Shown: positions 45,358-55,965, numbered from the stretch's first letter. The stretch is DNA of 64,000 nucleotides from Thiobacillus sp. UBA3361 (GCA_002360535.1 DEQR01000043.1:77946-141945), one strand, 5' to 3'. A program made the numbers and translations. The notes: generated by a model from the sequence alone, not told the origin.

Positions 45358-46632
45358 TCAGTGACGGATGCCGGGCGCGCTCAGTTTGACGCCGTTGCTC
45401 ATGGCGGTCAGCGCCAGTTCGATGTCGCCGTATTCCGGGGCATCGGGCGGCAACTCGTTGCTACGCACCGCCACATTGCACCATTGCAGGCGCTTGCGGA
45501 TGTCCCAGACCTCGCCGCGGCTGGTGCGCCACAGCGGGAAATGGTCCACCTGTCCCTTCAGCTCGCCCAGGTACTGGCCGCGGATCCATTTGTTGGCGCC
45601 ACGCTCGGGAGAGTGGCAATCCAGACAGGCGAAGTTCAGCTGGCCGATCTTGCGCTTGAATAGCTCGTTGCCGCGGGCGATGGCCGCCTTGGCCTCCTTG
45701 GACTGGGTGTCCACGTTGAAGGCCGAGCCGTTGGCCAGGTAGTGCAGGTAGATGCCCATGTCCATGTTCTCGGGCGTCTGCATCAGCCAGTTCTCGCCGG
45801 TGGTGGCACGGGCATGGCGGGTGACGAACTCCTGCACGCCCATCACCTTTTTCAGACGCGGTTCGTATTTCGGCATGGCGGTGGCCCAGGTCTTGAAGGT
45901 CTTGGGGTCCTTGTGGCACGAGGCGCAGGACTTGCCCGACGGCCCGGCCTTGTCCCACAGGGCCTTGGCGCGCTCCACACCTTCCATGGCACTGTTGACG
46001 AAGGGGTCCAGGTTGTCCCTGTTCTCCACCGGGATCGGCCGCGTCGCCGGGTTCTCCAGCGGGTTGCTGAAGATCTTGGGCTCGCCGTTCAGGGTCTTCA
46101 GAAAGGCCACCATGTCCTTGATCTCCTCCACGGTGAACACCCCATGGGTGCCCCAGGGCGGCATCACGGATTCCGGGTTCACACTGCGCGGATCGTAGAT
46201 GTAATTGAAGATCCACTGGTCGTCGCGACCCCATTGCGCATAGGTGGACAGGTCGGGACCGACGGCGCCGGGCATGGACTGGGTAGTGGGACCCAGGATG
46301 TGGCAGGCCAGGCAGCTACCGCCTCGGCCCCGGTCGTAGGCCAGCTTCTCGCCCTTCTTGGGGTCGCCCGTGATGGGGCCGTCCAGCTTGGGCGGCGGGG
46401 CGAAGGGCGGCGAGGCCAGGTTGGCCAGGGTATTGAATTCTTTCCAGTCGGTCTTGGTCCAGTCGGCGTAGCGGCTCCAGGGTGCCGCATGGGCAGGCTG
46501 GCTCAGCTCCAAGGGGGCCGGCTGCTTCTTCGCGGACCTGCCCGCGGCACTGGCCGGCAGAGTAATCAGCGTCAGGCCCGTCAGGCCCAACAGAACGGGA
46601 ATGAGTCCCTTGTTGCACCACATGCTAGTCAT
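45358..46632 (-). CDS. SoxX-SoxA fusion, trihaem c-type cytochrome
   Basis: A 424-residue exported protein with a signal peptide (residues 1-30). Residues 60-185 match SoxX: haem site CLACH (107-111), VGPDLSTY and VMPPWG, whose Met157 is the likely axial ligand. Residues 195-424 match dihaem SoxA: CASCH (236-240), CLDCH (336-340) and RKRLQWCNVAVR with the Cys385 that corresponds to the active-site cysteine carrying the sulfur substrate. SoxXA couples thiosulfate to SoxYZ in the periplasm. AGGAG 6 bases upstream supports the first ATG. No other sox gene is in the window. Confidence 0.87.
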   Translation of the reverse strand: MTSMWCNKGLIPVLLGLTGLTLITLPASAAGRSAKKQPAPLELSQPAHAAPWSRYADWTKTDWKEFNTLANLASPPFAPPPKLDGPITGDPKKGEKLAYDRGRGGSCLACHILGPTTQSMPGAVGPDLSTYAQWGRDDQWIFNYIYDPRSVNPESVMPPWGTHGVFTVEEIKDMVAFLKTLNGEPKIFSNPLENPATRPIPVENRDNLDPFVNSAMEGVERAKALWDKAGPSGKSCASCHKDPKTFKTWATAMPKYEPRLKKVMGVQEFVTRHARATTGENWLMQTPENMDMGIYLHYLANGSAFNVDTQSKEAKAAIARGNELFKRKIGQLNFACLDCHSPERGANKWIRGQYLGELKGQVDHFPLWRTSRGEVWDIRKRLQWCNVAVRSNELPPDAPEYGDIELALTAMSNGVKLSAPGIRH

Positions 46633-46890
46633 ACCAGTCTCCTGTCACATCTTCCTTGCTTGGACCCCTCGGACGAAAAGATTACGAGGGGGTTGTCTGC
46701 GAGCGGGAATGTAGAGTCGGACTTCAGCCTATGCCATAGGATATAAATACCTCAACGATATACTAGGTTATTTTTATAGGAATGCGGTTCGGCGGAAAGG
46801 CGGTTTCCGGCTGCCGGAGCCCCCCGGCGCGGGACTGGCAGGCATCCGGAATCCGCGTTCCCGGCAGTCGGTGATATAAACGCCCCGACC

Positions 46891-48711
46891 ATGGCCATTC
46901 TGATCCCCGCCCTCTCCAGCTGCGTCTCGCGCATGACCGCGGGGGAGAGGCGTCTGGCCCAGCGGCTGGAGGCCAAGCTGGAGGACGATTACCTGATCTG
47001 GTACGACGTGCCGGTGGGGCCGGGCAACCTGCATCCCGACTTCATCCTGCTGCATCCGCGCCGCGGCCTGCTGATCCTGGAGGTCAAGGACTGGAAGGCG
47101 GACCACATCCGGCAAATGGACCGCGACGGCGCCGACCTGTTCACCGACGATGGCCTCAAGCGGCTCGCCAACCCCCTGGAGCAGGCCCGCCACTACGCCC
47201 ACGCGGTGGTGCAACTGTTGGAAAAGGACGCCCAGCTCACCTTCTCCGACGGCAGTCTGAAGGGGCGCCTCATGTTCCCCTGGAGCTATGGCGTGGTGTT
47301 CACCCACCTCTCGCGGCAGGTGTTTGAGCAGGGCGGGCTGGGTGAGGTCATCGAGCCGCATCGGGCGCTGTGCCAGGACGAGATGACCGAGTCGGTCGAA
47401 GCGGAGGCCTTGCAGCGGCGTCTGTGGGAGATGTTTCCGCTGCGCTTTTCGGGCTATCTGACCCTGCCCCAGCTGGACCGCATCCGCTGGCACCTGTTTC
47501 CGGAAATCCGCCTGCCCGCGGCGCGGGCCGGCCAGTTCGACGAAGCGGACACGAACAGCCTCCCCCGGTCCGAGGCGGACCTGTTCGCCGACGAACCCGC
47601 CGACCTCATACGTGTCCTGGACCTGCAGCAGGAGCAGCTGGCGCGCAGCCTGGGCGAGGGCCACCGGGTCATCCACGGCGTGGCCGGTTCGGGCAAGACC
47701 CTGATCCTGGGCTACCGGGCCGAGCACCTGGCGCGCATCTGTACCCGGCCGGTGCTGATCCTCTGCTACAACAAGGCCCTGGCCCGCCGACTGGAACACT
47801 GGATGCAGGCCAAGGGGGTGGCGGACAGGGTGCACGTGGGCAACTTCCACGCCTGGTGCCACCGCCAGCTGACCGCCTACCACGTCGGCCTGCCGCGGGG
47901 CGATGCCAGCCATCCGGGCTATTTCGACCAGTTGGTGGAACGGGTGCTCGCCGCCGTGGAAGGGGGACTGATTCCGGGCGGCCAGTACGACGCGGTGCTC
48001 ATCGACGAAGGCCACGATTTCCGCCCCGAGTGGCTGATGCTGGTGGTGCGCATGGTGACCCCGGCCAGCAACAGCCTGCTGGTGCTCTACGACGACGTAC
48101 AGTCCATCTACGACACGGGGAAGCGGCGCAATTTCAGCTTCAAGTCGGTGGGCATCCAAGCCCAGGGGCGCACCACGGTGCTGAAGGTGAATTACCGCAA
48201 CACCCGCGAGATCCTGGATTTCGCCGCCCGCTTCATCGCCGAGCACCACTCGCCCGCGCTGCTGGACGCCGCGGCGGCGGACGAGGACGGCGTGCCCCGC
48301 TTGGCGCCGGTGTCCGCCGGCCGTCACGGTCCCGAACCGCAACTCATCCGGCTGCCCACCCTGCAGGAACAAGGCCGCCACCTGGTGGGCTACCTGAAAC
48401 AGGCCCACCGCACCGGCACGGCCTGGCGCGACATGGCGGTGCTGTACCGCCACTGGGAATCCACCGGCAAGCCCGTCAACGGCATCCTGCGCGCCGCCGG
48501 CATCCCCCTGACCTGGAAGGACAACGTGCGCTTTGACGCTCGCCAGGACACGGTCAAGCTGCTGCCCTTCCACAGCAGCAAGGGGCTGGAGTTCCCCCTG
48601 GTGGCCATTGCCGGCGTGGCCCCCGCCGCCCTGCGCGGCGACGAACAGGAGGCGCGGCTGCTCTACGTGGCCATGACCCGCGCCACCGAGAATCTGCTGC
48701 TGCTGGCCTGA
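46891..48711 (+). CDS. NERD nuclease-like domain / UvrD-type SF1 helicase fusion
   Basis: A 606-residue protein. Residues 15-130 form a NERD domain (LEAKLEDDYLIWYDVP, PDFILLHPRRGLLILEVKDW), whose D...EVK residues fit a PD-(D/E)XK nuclease core. Residues 230-606 are a UvrD-like SF1 helicase: Walker A HGVAGSGKTLIL, motif II VLIDEGHDF, motif IV-like LKVNYRNTREI and motif VI LLYVAMTRATENLLLL. It may act in DNA repair or in defence against foreign DNA. It stands alone, divergent from the SoxXA gene. Confidence 0.85.
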   Translation: MAILIPALSSCVSRMTAGERRLAQRLEAKLEDDYLIWYDVPVGPGNLHPDFILLHPRRGLLILEVKDWKADHIRQMDRDGADLFTDDGLKRLANPLEQARHYAHAVVQLLEKDAQLTFSDGSLKGRLMFPWSYGVVFTHLSRQVFEQGGLGEVIEPHRALCQDEMTESVEAEALQRRLWEMFPLRFSGYLTLPQLDRIRWHLFPEIRLPAARAGQFDEADTNSLPRSEADLFADEPADLIRVLDLQQEQLARSLGEGHRVIHGVAGSGKTLILGYRAEHLARICTRPVLILCYNKALARRLEHWMQAKGVADRVHVGNFHAWCHRQLTAYHVGLPRGDASHPGYFDQLVERVLAAVEGGLIPGGQYDAVLIDEGHDFRPEWLMLVVRMVTPASNSLLVLYDDVQSIYDTGKRRNFSFKSVGIQAQGRTTVLKVNYRNTREILDFAARFIAEHHSPALLDAAAADEDGVPRLAPVSAGRHGPEPQLIRLPTLQEQGRHLVGYLKQAHRTGTAWRDMAVLYRHWESTGKPVNGILRAAGIPLTWKDNVRFDARQDTVKLLPFHSSKGLEFPLVAIAGVAPAALRGDEQEARLLYVAMTRATENLLLLA

Positions 48712-48746
48712 TCCACGTCCCGGCGGCCTCGGCCGCCGGTGAAGGC

Positions 48747-49793
48747 TCAGCGCTTGCCGGGCTTGGCCTTGTCCAGGCGCGCGAGATTGTTCTGGGCGTC
48801 GATGTCGCCGGCCTTGGCCGCCTGCTGGTACCAGAGGCGTGCCAGGGCCGGGTCCGGCCGGCCCAGGGCGCCGGTTTCGTGCAGCCAGCCCAAGCGCCCG
48901 GCGGACGGCGCATGGCCGGCCTCGGCGGCGCGGTAATACCAATACACGGCCTCGCGCAGGTTCTTGGGCATGCCCAGGCCCTGCTCGTACATGGCGGCCA
49001 ACTTGGGCATGGCCGGCGTATTGCCCTGCCCGGCCGCCAGGGCGAACCAGTTCGCCGCGCGCGCCGGATCAGCGGGCACGTCGGCCAGCCCTTCCTTCAG
49101 GATCAGCCCCAGATTCACCTGCGCCTCGGCGTTGCCCGCCTCGGCGGCGCGGGTGAACCACTCCATGGCCTGGGGCACGTCCACCGCCCCGCCCTCGCCG
49201 CGCATGAGCTTGATGCCCAGCTTGTTCTGCGCCGTCGGCTCACCCAGCTCGGCCGCCTGCTTGAGCCAGAACAACGCCAGTTCCTGGCTGGCCGGCACGC
49301 CGATGCCCAGTTCGTGGAGCAAGGCCATCTGCAGCTGGGCGGAGGCCACGTTCATTTCTGCGGCGCTGGTGAGCAGGCTCACCGCCTTGTTGATGTCCTG
49401 CCCCACGCCGCGCCCGGAGATGAGCATGCGCCCCAGGTTGTAGATGCCCAGGGGATCATTCTGGGCGGCGGCCTTGGCATACCATTTGACCGCCGTTTCC
49501 AAGTCCTGGGCCACCGCCTGGCCGCGCTCGAACAGGAAGCCCAGATGGTTCTGGGCCTGGGAATTGCCCGACTCGGCGGCCAGCAGGTAATTGCGCAGGG
49601 CCATCTGCAGGACCAGCAGGGGGTCCAAGGGCGGCGTCGGGGCGGGCATGACCACCGGCGCGGGCGGTATTTGCGGCACGATTTGCGGCATGGATGGTGG
49701 CACGCCTTGGGCGGCCTGGGCTGGATGCCCCCCTAGGGCCAGGGCGAAGGCCAGAGCCGCGGGGACATGGAGGGACGTGACGGGTCGTTTCAT
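48747..49793 (-). CDS. Exported Sel1/TPR repeat protein
   Basis: A 348-residue protein with a Sec signal (residues 1-27), a Pro-rich linker (MPQIVPQIPPAPVVMPAPTP) and about seven Sel1-like repeats of 36 residues (for example AVKWYAKAAAQNDPLGIYNLG, ALFWLKQAAELGEPTAQNKL, AVYWYYRAAEAGHAPSAGRL). Such solenoids mediate protein-protein contacts in the periplasm. The partner is unknown. The ATG lies at 49791-49793; the longer frame upstream is the antisense-like read-through of recQ. Confidence 0.88.
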   Translation of the reverse strand: MKRPVTSLHVPAALAFALALGGHPAQAAQGVPPSMPQIVPQIPPAPVVMPAPTPPLDPLLVLQMALRNYLLAAESGNSQAQNHLGFLFERGQAVAQDLETAVKWYAKAAAQNDPLGIYNLGRMLISGRGVGQDINKAVSLLTSAAEMNVASAQLQMALLHELGIGVPASQELALFWLKQAAELGEPTAQNKLGIKLMRGEGGAVDVPQAMEWFTRAAEAGNAEAQVNLGLILKEGLADVPADPARAANWFALAAGQGNTPAMPKLAAMYEQGLGMPKNLREAVYWYYRAAEAGHAPSAGRLGWLHETGALGRPDPALARLWYQQAAKAGDIDAQNNLARLDKAKPGKR

Positions 49794-49948
49794 GGCGTCG
49801 AGGTCGATGGGTGTCAGTGGGGTCCGGGCAAGTATGAGCCAAGGGCGCGGGGCCTGGCCAGTCCGGGTTTGACCCGGATCATCGCGGGCCCTCAGCCGTA
49901 GGCCGGCGATCCTTTGCCGACACCCCGAGGCGACATGGGAATGCAGCC

Positions 49949-51763
<1,815 letters not shown>

Positions 51764-51958
51764 GGCGCGGTGGATGGCGGCGGGAACGGCAAGCCTGACA
51801 CAAATCCCCGGCGGCCGACACCCGGACGCCCGGCACGGGCCGTTACAACTGCTTACACCTTAAAACAGCCCGGACACGGCGTGCATACAAGAGGCCACTA
51901 GATTGACAACCGTCCGGCGACGAATGGTTCGCGCCGGTAAACAAGCAAGGAGCACGAC

Positions 51959-52453
51959 ATGAAACCGGCCAACACCTCCAACGCCGCCAAGACCCTCAAG
52001 ACCCTGACGATCCTGGGCGCCACCGCCCTCACCCTGTCCGCCGGCGCCAGTCACGCCGACTTCGGCCGCCCCGGTTACCCGCCCGCCGCCCAGAACCCCT
52101 GGCTGGCCGGCCCCGCCTACCAGCAGGCCCGCTACTACGCCGACCTGAAGGTCCAGTTGGACCGCTTCGACGAGCGCCAGGAGCGGCAATTGCAGCGCAT
52201 CCTGACGGGCATGGAACAGGGCAAGCTGACCATGACCGAAGCCATCGGCCTGCTGCGTGAACACACCGCCATCAGCGCCCTGGAGCGCCAATACATGGCT
52301 GACGGCCGCCTGGGCTCCAGGGAACTGCGTGAACTGGAAGAGCGCCTGGACCAGGCCAGCGCCCACATCCGCTTCGAGAAGCACGACTTCGAGCAGCGGG
52401 GCAAGCGTCCGGGGCCGGACCGCCATGCGGATAACGAGCGTCGCTATCGGTAA
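51959..52453 (+). CDS. Small exported helical protein, unknown
   Basis: A 164-residue protein with a Sec signal peptide (residues 10-33, ending ASHA). Mature residues 55-145 are strongly helical and charged (DLKVQLDRFDERQERQLQRI, EAIGLLREHTAISALERQYM, RELEERLDQASAHIRFEKHD). The pattern of paired Arg/Asp-rich helices is seen in common uncharacterised periplasmic proteins. AAGGAG precedes the ATG, and a terminator follows. Confidence 0.82.
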   Translation: MKPANTSNAAKTLKTLTILGATALTLSAGASHADFGRPGYPPAAQNPWLAGPAYQQARYYADLKVQLDRFDERQERQLQRILTGMEQGKLTMTEAIGLLREHTAISALERQYMADGRLGSRELRELEERLDQASAHIRFEKHDFEQRGKRPGPDRHADNERRYR

Positions 52454-52478
52454 GTCCCGCTCATCCGGCAGCCGCCAG

Positions 52479-52503
52479 AAAAGCCCGCCCTTGCGGGCCT
52501 TTC
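52479..52503 (+). terminator. Rho-independent terminator
   Basis: A 6-bp stem GCCCGC / GCGGGC with a 4-base loop, preceded by AAAA and followed by CTTTC, 26 bases after the stop of the small exported protein. Confidence 0.75.
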
Positions 52504-52593
52504 GGCTTCCGCTGCCGGGCAACGGCACCGCCCCGCCTGGCACCGCCACCGGACTGGTCGATAATGAAGGACACAGCCGGTAGGGAGACAAAC

Positions 52594-53928
52594 ATGGCGG
52601 CCAGGCATCGCATCGTGATCCTGGGGGCGGCGGGCCGGGACTTCCACGACTTCAACATGGTGTATCGGGACGACGCCGGCGTGGAAGTGGTGGCCTTCAC
52701 CGCCGCCCAGATCAGCGGCATCGCCGGCCGGCGCTATCCGCCGGAACTGGCGGGCCCCCTCTACCCCCAAGGCATTCCCATCCTGGACGAATCTGAACTG
52801 GAGGACCTCATCCGCCGGGAAGCCATCGACCAGGTGGTGTTCGCCTACAGCGACGTGGCCCATGAGCACGTCATGCACCTGGTCTCCCGGGCCCTGGCGG
52901 CGGGGGCGGACTTCGCCCTGCTGGGACCCCGGACCACCCAGCTTCGGGCCACCGTGCCGGTCATCGCCGTCACCGCCGTGCGCACCGGCTGCGGCAAGTC
53001 CCAGACCGGCCGCTACCTGGCTCGGCTGCTGAAAGCGAAGGGCCTGCGGGTGGGCGTGATCCGACACCCCATGCCCTACGGCAACCTGAAGGAAGAGGCC
53101 GTGCAGCGCTTCACCAGTGCCAATGACCTGACCGCCGCCCACTGCACCCTGGAAGAGCGGGAGGAATACGAGCCCCACCTGGCCCTTGGCCACACGGTCT
53201 ATGCCGGCGTGGACTACGCACGCATCCTGGACCTGGCCCAGACGGAGAACGACCTCATCCTCTGGGAAGGCGGCAACAACGACTTCCCCTTCATCCGCCC
53301 GGACTGGCACATCTGCCTGGCGGACCCTCTGCGCCCGGGCCACGAGAGCGCTTACCACCCCGGGGAGGCCACCCTGCGCATGGCGGACACGGTGATCATC
53401 GTCAAGACGGACAGCGCCCCCGCCGAGGACGTGGAACGGGTGGAGGCCAACGTGCGCCGCCTGAATCCCAAGGCCGACATCCTGCGCGCCGCCTCCCCCG
53501 CCCGCCTGGACGACCCCGAGGCGGTGCGCGGCAGGCGGGTGCTGGTGGTGGAGGACGGCCCCACCGTCACCCACGGCGGCATGGCCCACGGCGCCGGCTG
53601 GCTGGCGGCGAAACAGGCCGGCGCGGAAATCCTGGACCCCCGCCCCTGGGCCGCCCCCCTCATCGCCGCCGCCTATGCACGCTACCCCCACCTCAACGAC
53701 GTGCTGCCCGCCCTGGGCTATTCCCAGGCCCAGCTGGACGACCTGGCCGTCACCCTCAACGCCGTGCCGGCAGACGTGGTGGTCTCCGCCACCCCCATGG
53801 ACCTGGGCCGGCTCATCACCGCCAACAAGCCGGTGGTACGGGCCCGGTACGACTATGCGGAAGCGGAAAGCCCCGGCCTGGCCGGCAGGCTGGACACGTT
53901 CCTGGAGCAACTGAAATGCGCATCGTGA
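52594..53928 (+). CDS. Cyclic 2,3-diphosphoglycerate synthetase-like GTPase
   Basis: A 444-residue protein. Residues 1-125 form a Rossmann-like domain (RIVILGAAGRDFHDFNMVYR), and residues 130-330 a P-loop domain (AVTAVRTGCGKSQTGRYLARLL; DLILWEGGNNDFPF). This layout is that of proteins annotated as cyclic 2,3-diphosphoglycerate synthetase, known mostly from archaea, where the product is an osmolyte. The real role in bacteria is not established. AGGGAG lies 6 bases before the ATG at 52594. It overlaps the carbamate kinase gene by 13 bases, implying joint function. Confidence 0.78.
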   Translation: MAARHRIVILGAAGRDFHDFNMVYRDDAGVEVVAFTAAQISGIAGRRYPPELAGPLYPQGIPILDESELEDLIRREAIDQVVFAYSDVAHEHVMHLVSRALAAGADFALLGPRTTQLRATVPVIAVTAVRTGCGKSQTGRYLARLLKAKGLRVGVIRHPMPYGNLKEEAVQRFTSANDLTAAHCTLEEREEYEPHLALGHTVYAGVDYARILDLAQTENDLILWEGGNNDFPFIRPDWHICLADPLRPGHESAYHPGEATLRMADTVIIVKTDSAPAEDVERVEANVRRLNPKADILRAASPARLDDPEAVRGRRVLVVEDGPTVTHGGMAHGAGWLAAKQAGAEILDPRPWAAPLIAAAYARYPHLNDVLPALGYSQAQLDDLAVTLNAVPADVVVSATPMDLGRLITANKPVVRARYDYAEAESPGLAGRLDTFLEQLKCAS

Positions 53929-54833
53929 TCGCCCTGGGGGGCAACGCCCTGCAGCGCCGGGGGGAGGCGGCGGATCTCGGCCACCAGCGCCGCAATTTGC
54001 ACACCGCCGCCCGGGCCGTGGCCGACCTGGCCGAGCGGCACCAGGTGGTGGTCACCCACGGCAGCGGCCCCCAGGTGGGCTGGCTGGCCATGGGCACCGG
54101 CGGCGCCCCGGCCTATCCCCTGGACGTGCTGGACGCCGGCACGGAAGGCATGATCGGCTACCTGCTGGAGCAGGAACTGGCCAACCTGCTGCCGGACCGG
54201 CCCCTGGCCACCCTCCTCACCCAGGTGGCCGTGGACCCGGACGATCCCGCCTTCCAACACCCGGACAAGCCCATCGGTCCGGTGCTGACGGAAGACCACG
54301 CCCGGCGGCTGGAGGCCCTGCATGGCTGGCGCTTCAAGGCGGAAAACGGCGGCCGACGGCGGGTGGTGGCCTCGCCCCAGCCCCGCCGCATCCTGGAGAT
54401 GGCCGCCATCCGCGGCCTGGTGCTGGCGGACATCCTACCCATCTGCGTGGGCGGCGGCGGCATTCCCGTGGTGCTGGACAAGTACGGCGCCATCCACGGC
54501 GTGGAAGCCGTCATCGACAAGGACCGGGCCGCCGCCCTGCTGGCCCTGGAACTGGACGCCGACGCCCTGCTGCTGCTCACCGACGTGGACGCCGTCTATC
54601 GCGACTGGGGCACCCCCCGGGCCCAGCCCATCCGCCGGGCCACGCCGGAGGACCTGACCGCCCGGGTCTTCGCCCCCGGCTCCATGGCCCCCAAGGTGGA
54701 GGCCGCGTGCCACTTCGTTCGGGAGGGAGGCCAATTGGCGGGCATCGGGCGGTTGGAGGATGCGGCGCGCATCCTGTCAGGGGTGGTGGGGACCAGTGTA
54801 ATGTTGGATGAATGCAAGCCTCGGTTGGAGTAA
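53916..54833 (+). CDS. arcC: Carbamate kinase
   Basis: A 305-residue amino-acid kinase fold enzyme that interconverts carbamoyl phosphate plus ADP and carbamate plus ATP. Motifs include the N-terminal IVIALGGNALQRRGE, VVTHGSGPQVGWLAM, VVASPQPRRILE, the CVGGGGIPVV segment and the C-terminal FAPGSMAPKVEAACHFV. The usual ArcA (arginine deiminase) and ArcB are absent; instead it is coupled to the cDPG-synthetase-like GTPase, so it probably does not serve arginine fermentation. Confidence 0.94.
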   Translation: MRIVIALGGNALQRRGEAADLGHQRRNLHTAARAVADLAERHQVVVTHGSGPQVGWLAMGTGGAPAYPLDVLDAGTEGMIGYLLEQELANLLPDRPLATLLTQVAVDPDDPAFQHPDKPIGPVLTEDHARRLEALHGWRFKAENGGRRRVVASPQPRRILEMAAIRGLVLADILPICVGGGGIPVVLDKYGAIHGVEAVIDKDRAAALLALELDADALLLLTDVDAVYRDWGTPRAQPIRRATPEDLTARVFAPGSMAPKVEAACHFVREGGQLAGIGRLEDAARILSGVVGTSVMLDECKPRLE

Positions 54834-54882
54834 TCGAGGAACCGTCCGCGATCTTCCATCGGATCGAGCACCGGACAGTCGG

Positions 54883-55059
54883 TCAGTCCTCCCACCTTTT
54901 CAACAAGGCTCGGATATCCACCATCTCCACTTGCGGCAGGCTCGAGAGGGATTTCGGCGGCTGTATGTCCTGTGAAGGATGCGCACCCCTATTCCGGGCT
55001 ATCAGGGCAGCAAGAACAGCAGGCATGAAAGCCAGGGCCATCGTGATCATTGATCTCAT
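54883..55059 (-). CDS. Possible small membrane protein
   Basis: A 58-residue frame whose first 22 residues are hydrophobic (MITMALAFMPAVLAALIARN) and whose remainder is polar, ending in VDIRALLKRWED. GGAG lies 7 bases before the ATG at 55059. No family recognised. Small size and the decayed surroundings keep confidence low. Confidence 0.42.
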   Translation of the reverse strand: MRSMITMALAFMPAVLAALIARNRGAHPSQDIQPPKSLSSLPQVEMVDIRALLKRWED

Positions 55060-55124
55060 GGGCAATCTCCGTGATCGCAGGACTCCGCATCGAGATTAGG
55101 CCCACCCACTCAGCCAAACCAGTC

Positions 55125-55144
55125 ACCGAGTTGACCAACTCGGT
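55125..55144. promoter_or_regulatory. Perfect 9-bp inverted repeat, possible operator
   Basis: ACCGAGTTG-ac-CAACTCGGT. It lies 66 bases upstream of the start of the possible minus-strand small protein at 55059. It has no T-run that would make it a convincing terminator. A dimeric regulator site is possible but unproven. Confidence 0.3.
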
Positions 55145-55350
55145 TTGCCGGGTCCTTAAATTAGCCCATCCTCATACGATAGCCGAAACGCCCCCAGACT
55201 CACCGGGCTTATCCCCCCCATGGACGTTCTGTCCCCGCGGAACGGCAGAGAGAAACTGACAAGCCGCCACCGCCCGCGCGCAGCGCCAGCAACGATGTTT
55301 CTTAACAATAGGTCCGCATCCTACCCACCGGTATGAGCAGGAGGCGTGGA

Positions 55351-55446
55351 ATGTCTTGGAGATGCATGGCTCTGGTCCTGCTGATGCCGGGCCCGACCCG
55401 CATCAGTCCGGCCGGTGATATCCCGTTCGTGGATGGCTACAGGTAG
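55351..55446 (+). CDS. Possible 31-residue peptide or truncated gene start
   Basis: ATG at 55351 is preceded by AGGAGG at optimal spacing. The frame encodes MSWRCMALVLLMPGPTRI and ends GDIPFVDGYR before TAG. The stop falls exactly where the putative group II intron 3' end begins, so this may be the 5' stub of a gene cut by the intron rather than a functional peptide. Signal-like hydrophobic N-terminus. Confidence 0.35.
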   Translation: MSWRCMALVLLMPGPTRISPAGDIPFVDGYR

Positions 55447-55507
55447 GGAACGACGATCGCCGTCCCCTCCCTCCGAACCCGGTGTGCGGTTTTCCCGCGA
55501 CGGGCTT
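55440..55507 (-). mobile_element. Group II intron 3' remnant (domains V and VI)
   Basis: On the minus strand, 55507-55475 reads as a 33-base hairpin starting AAGCCCG and ending CGGGTTC with an inner GCGG-GAAAA-CCGC stem-loop, matching the size, AGC triad position and GAAA-type loop of intron domain V. It is followed by GGAGGGAGG and then an 11-bp near-perfect hairpin GGGGACGGCGA / TCGTCGTTCCC (55465-55444) like domain VI, ending CCCTACC. No reverse transcriptase frame remains upstream, so the intron is 5'-truncated. Confidence 0.5.
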
Positions 55508-55648
55508 TCCAGTCAGTTGTTTCCACATCGGGATTGGCGCGCTAATCGATGGGCATCGGACATCGTGAACAGCCCAAGATCGGCGAAGAAGGCATTTGGC
55601 CATTGTTTGTGATCACGTACCCTCATCACCGCCAGGCGGGTTAGCTGC

Positions 55649-55855
55649 GTGCTGTCCAACCGGGAACTACAGGTACTGGAACTGGTACGCAACGGCTATT
55701 CCAACGTGGCCGTGGCCGAGCGCCTCAACCTGTCGGTGATGACCGCCAAGAATCACATGCAGAACATCCGCCGCAAGCTCAACGCCCGCACCCGTGGTCA
55801 GGCGGTGGCCGAGGCCCGGCGTCAGGGGCTGCTGCAAGGTTCCCAGGAGGAATAA
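55649..55855 (+). CDS. LuxR-type HTH domain, orphan or truncated
   Basis: A 68-residue frame that is almost only a LuxR/GerE helix-turn-helix: LSNRELQVLELVRNGYSNVA, ERLNLSVMTAKNHMQNIRRKL. The start would be GTG at 55649; the frame is open upstream only to a stop at 55610-55612. Full LuxR or NarL regulators have another 130 or more residues in front. It is either a real stand-alone HTH protein or the 3' end of a regulator whose 5' part was lost near the intron remnant. Confidence 0.6.
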   Translation: MLSNRELQVLELVRNGYSNVAVAERLNLSVMTAKNHMQNIRRKLNARTRGQAVAEARRQGLLQGSQEE

Positions 55856-55965
55856 CCGGCTGACCTGCAAAGCATCAATAGTTGGCAATCCATTGCCAAC
55901 TCAGCAGGATTCCATTCAGTTGCCCGTGCTATGTTCCGGGTAAGTGTCACCCTCTGATAGCAAGC

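Larger units (their letters stand above)
54834..55648. other. Decayed accessory interval
   Basis: An 815-base region between arcC and the LuxR fragment without a full-size gene. It contains a possible 58-residue minus-strand membrane protein, a perfect 9-bp inverted repeat at 55125-55144, a 31-codon plus-strand frame with a perfect Shine-Dalgarno, and a group II intron 3' remnant. Base composition is lower in GC than the flanking genes, consistent with non-core DNA. Confidence 0.55.

Noticed and set aside
46728..46740. Short palindrome CCTATGCCATAGG upstream of the SoxXA fusion as an operator
   Set aside because: Single short site with no second copy; could occur by chance in an AT-rich spacer.
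55403..55612. Short frames on both strands over the intron remnant
   Set aside because: They cover structured RNA-like sequence and have no independent support.
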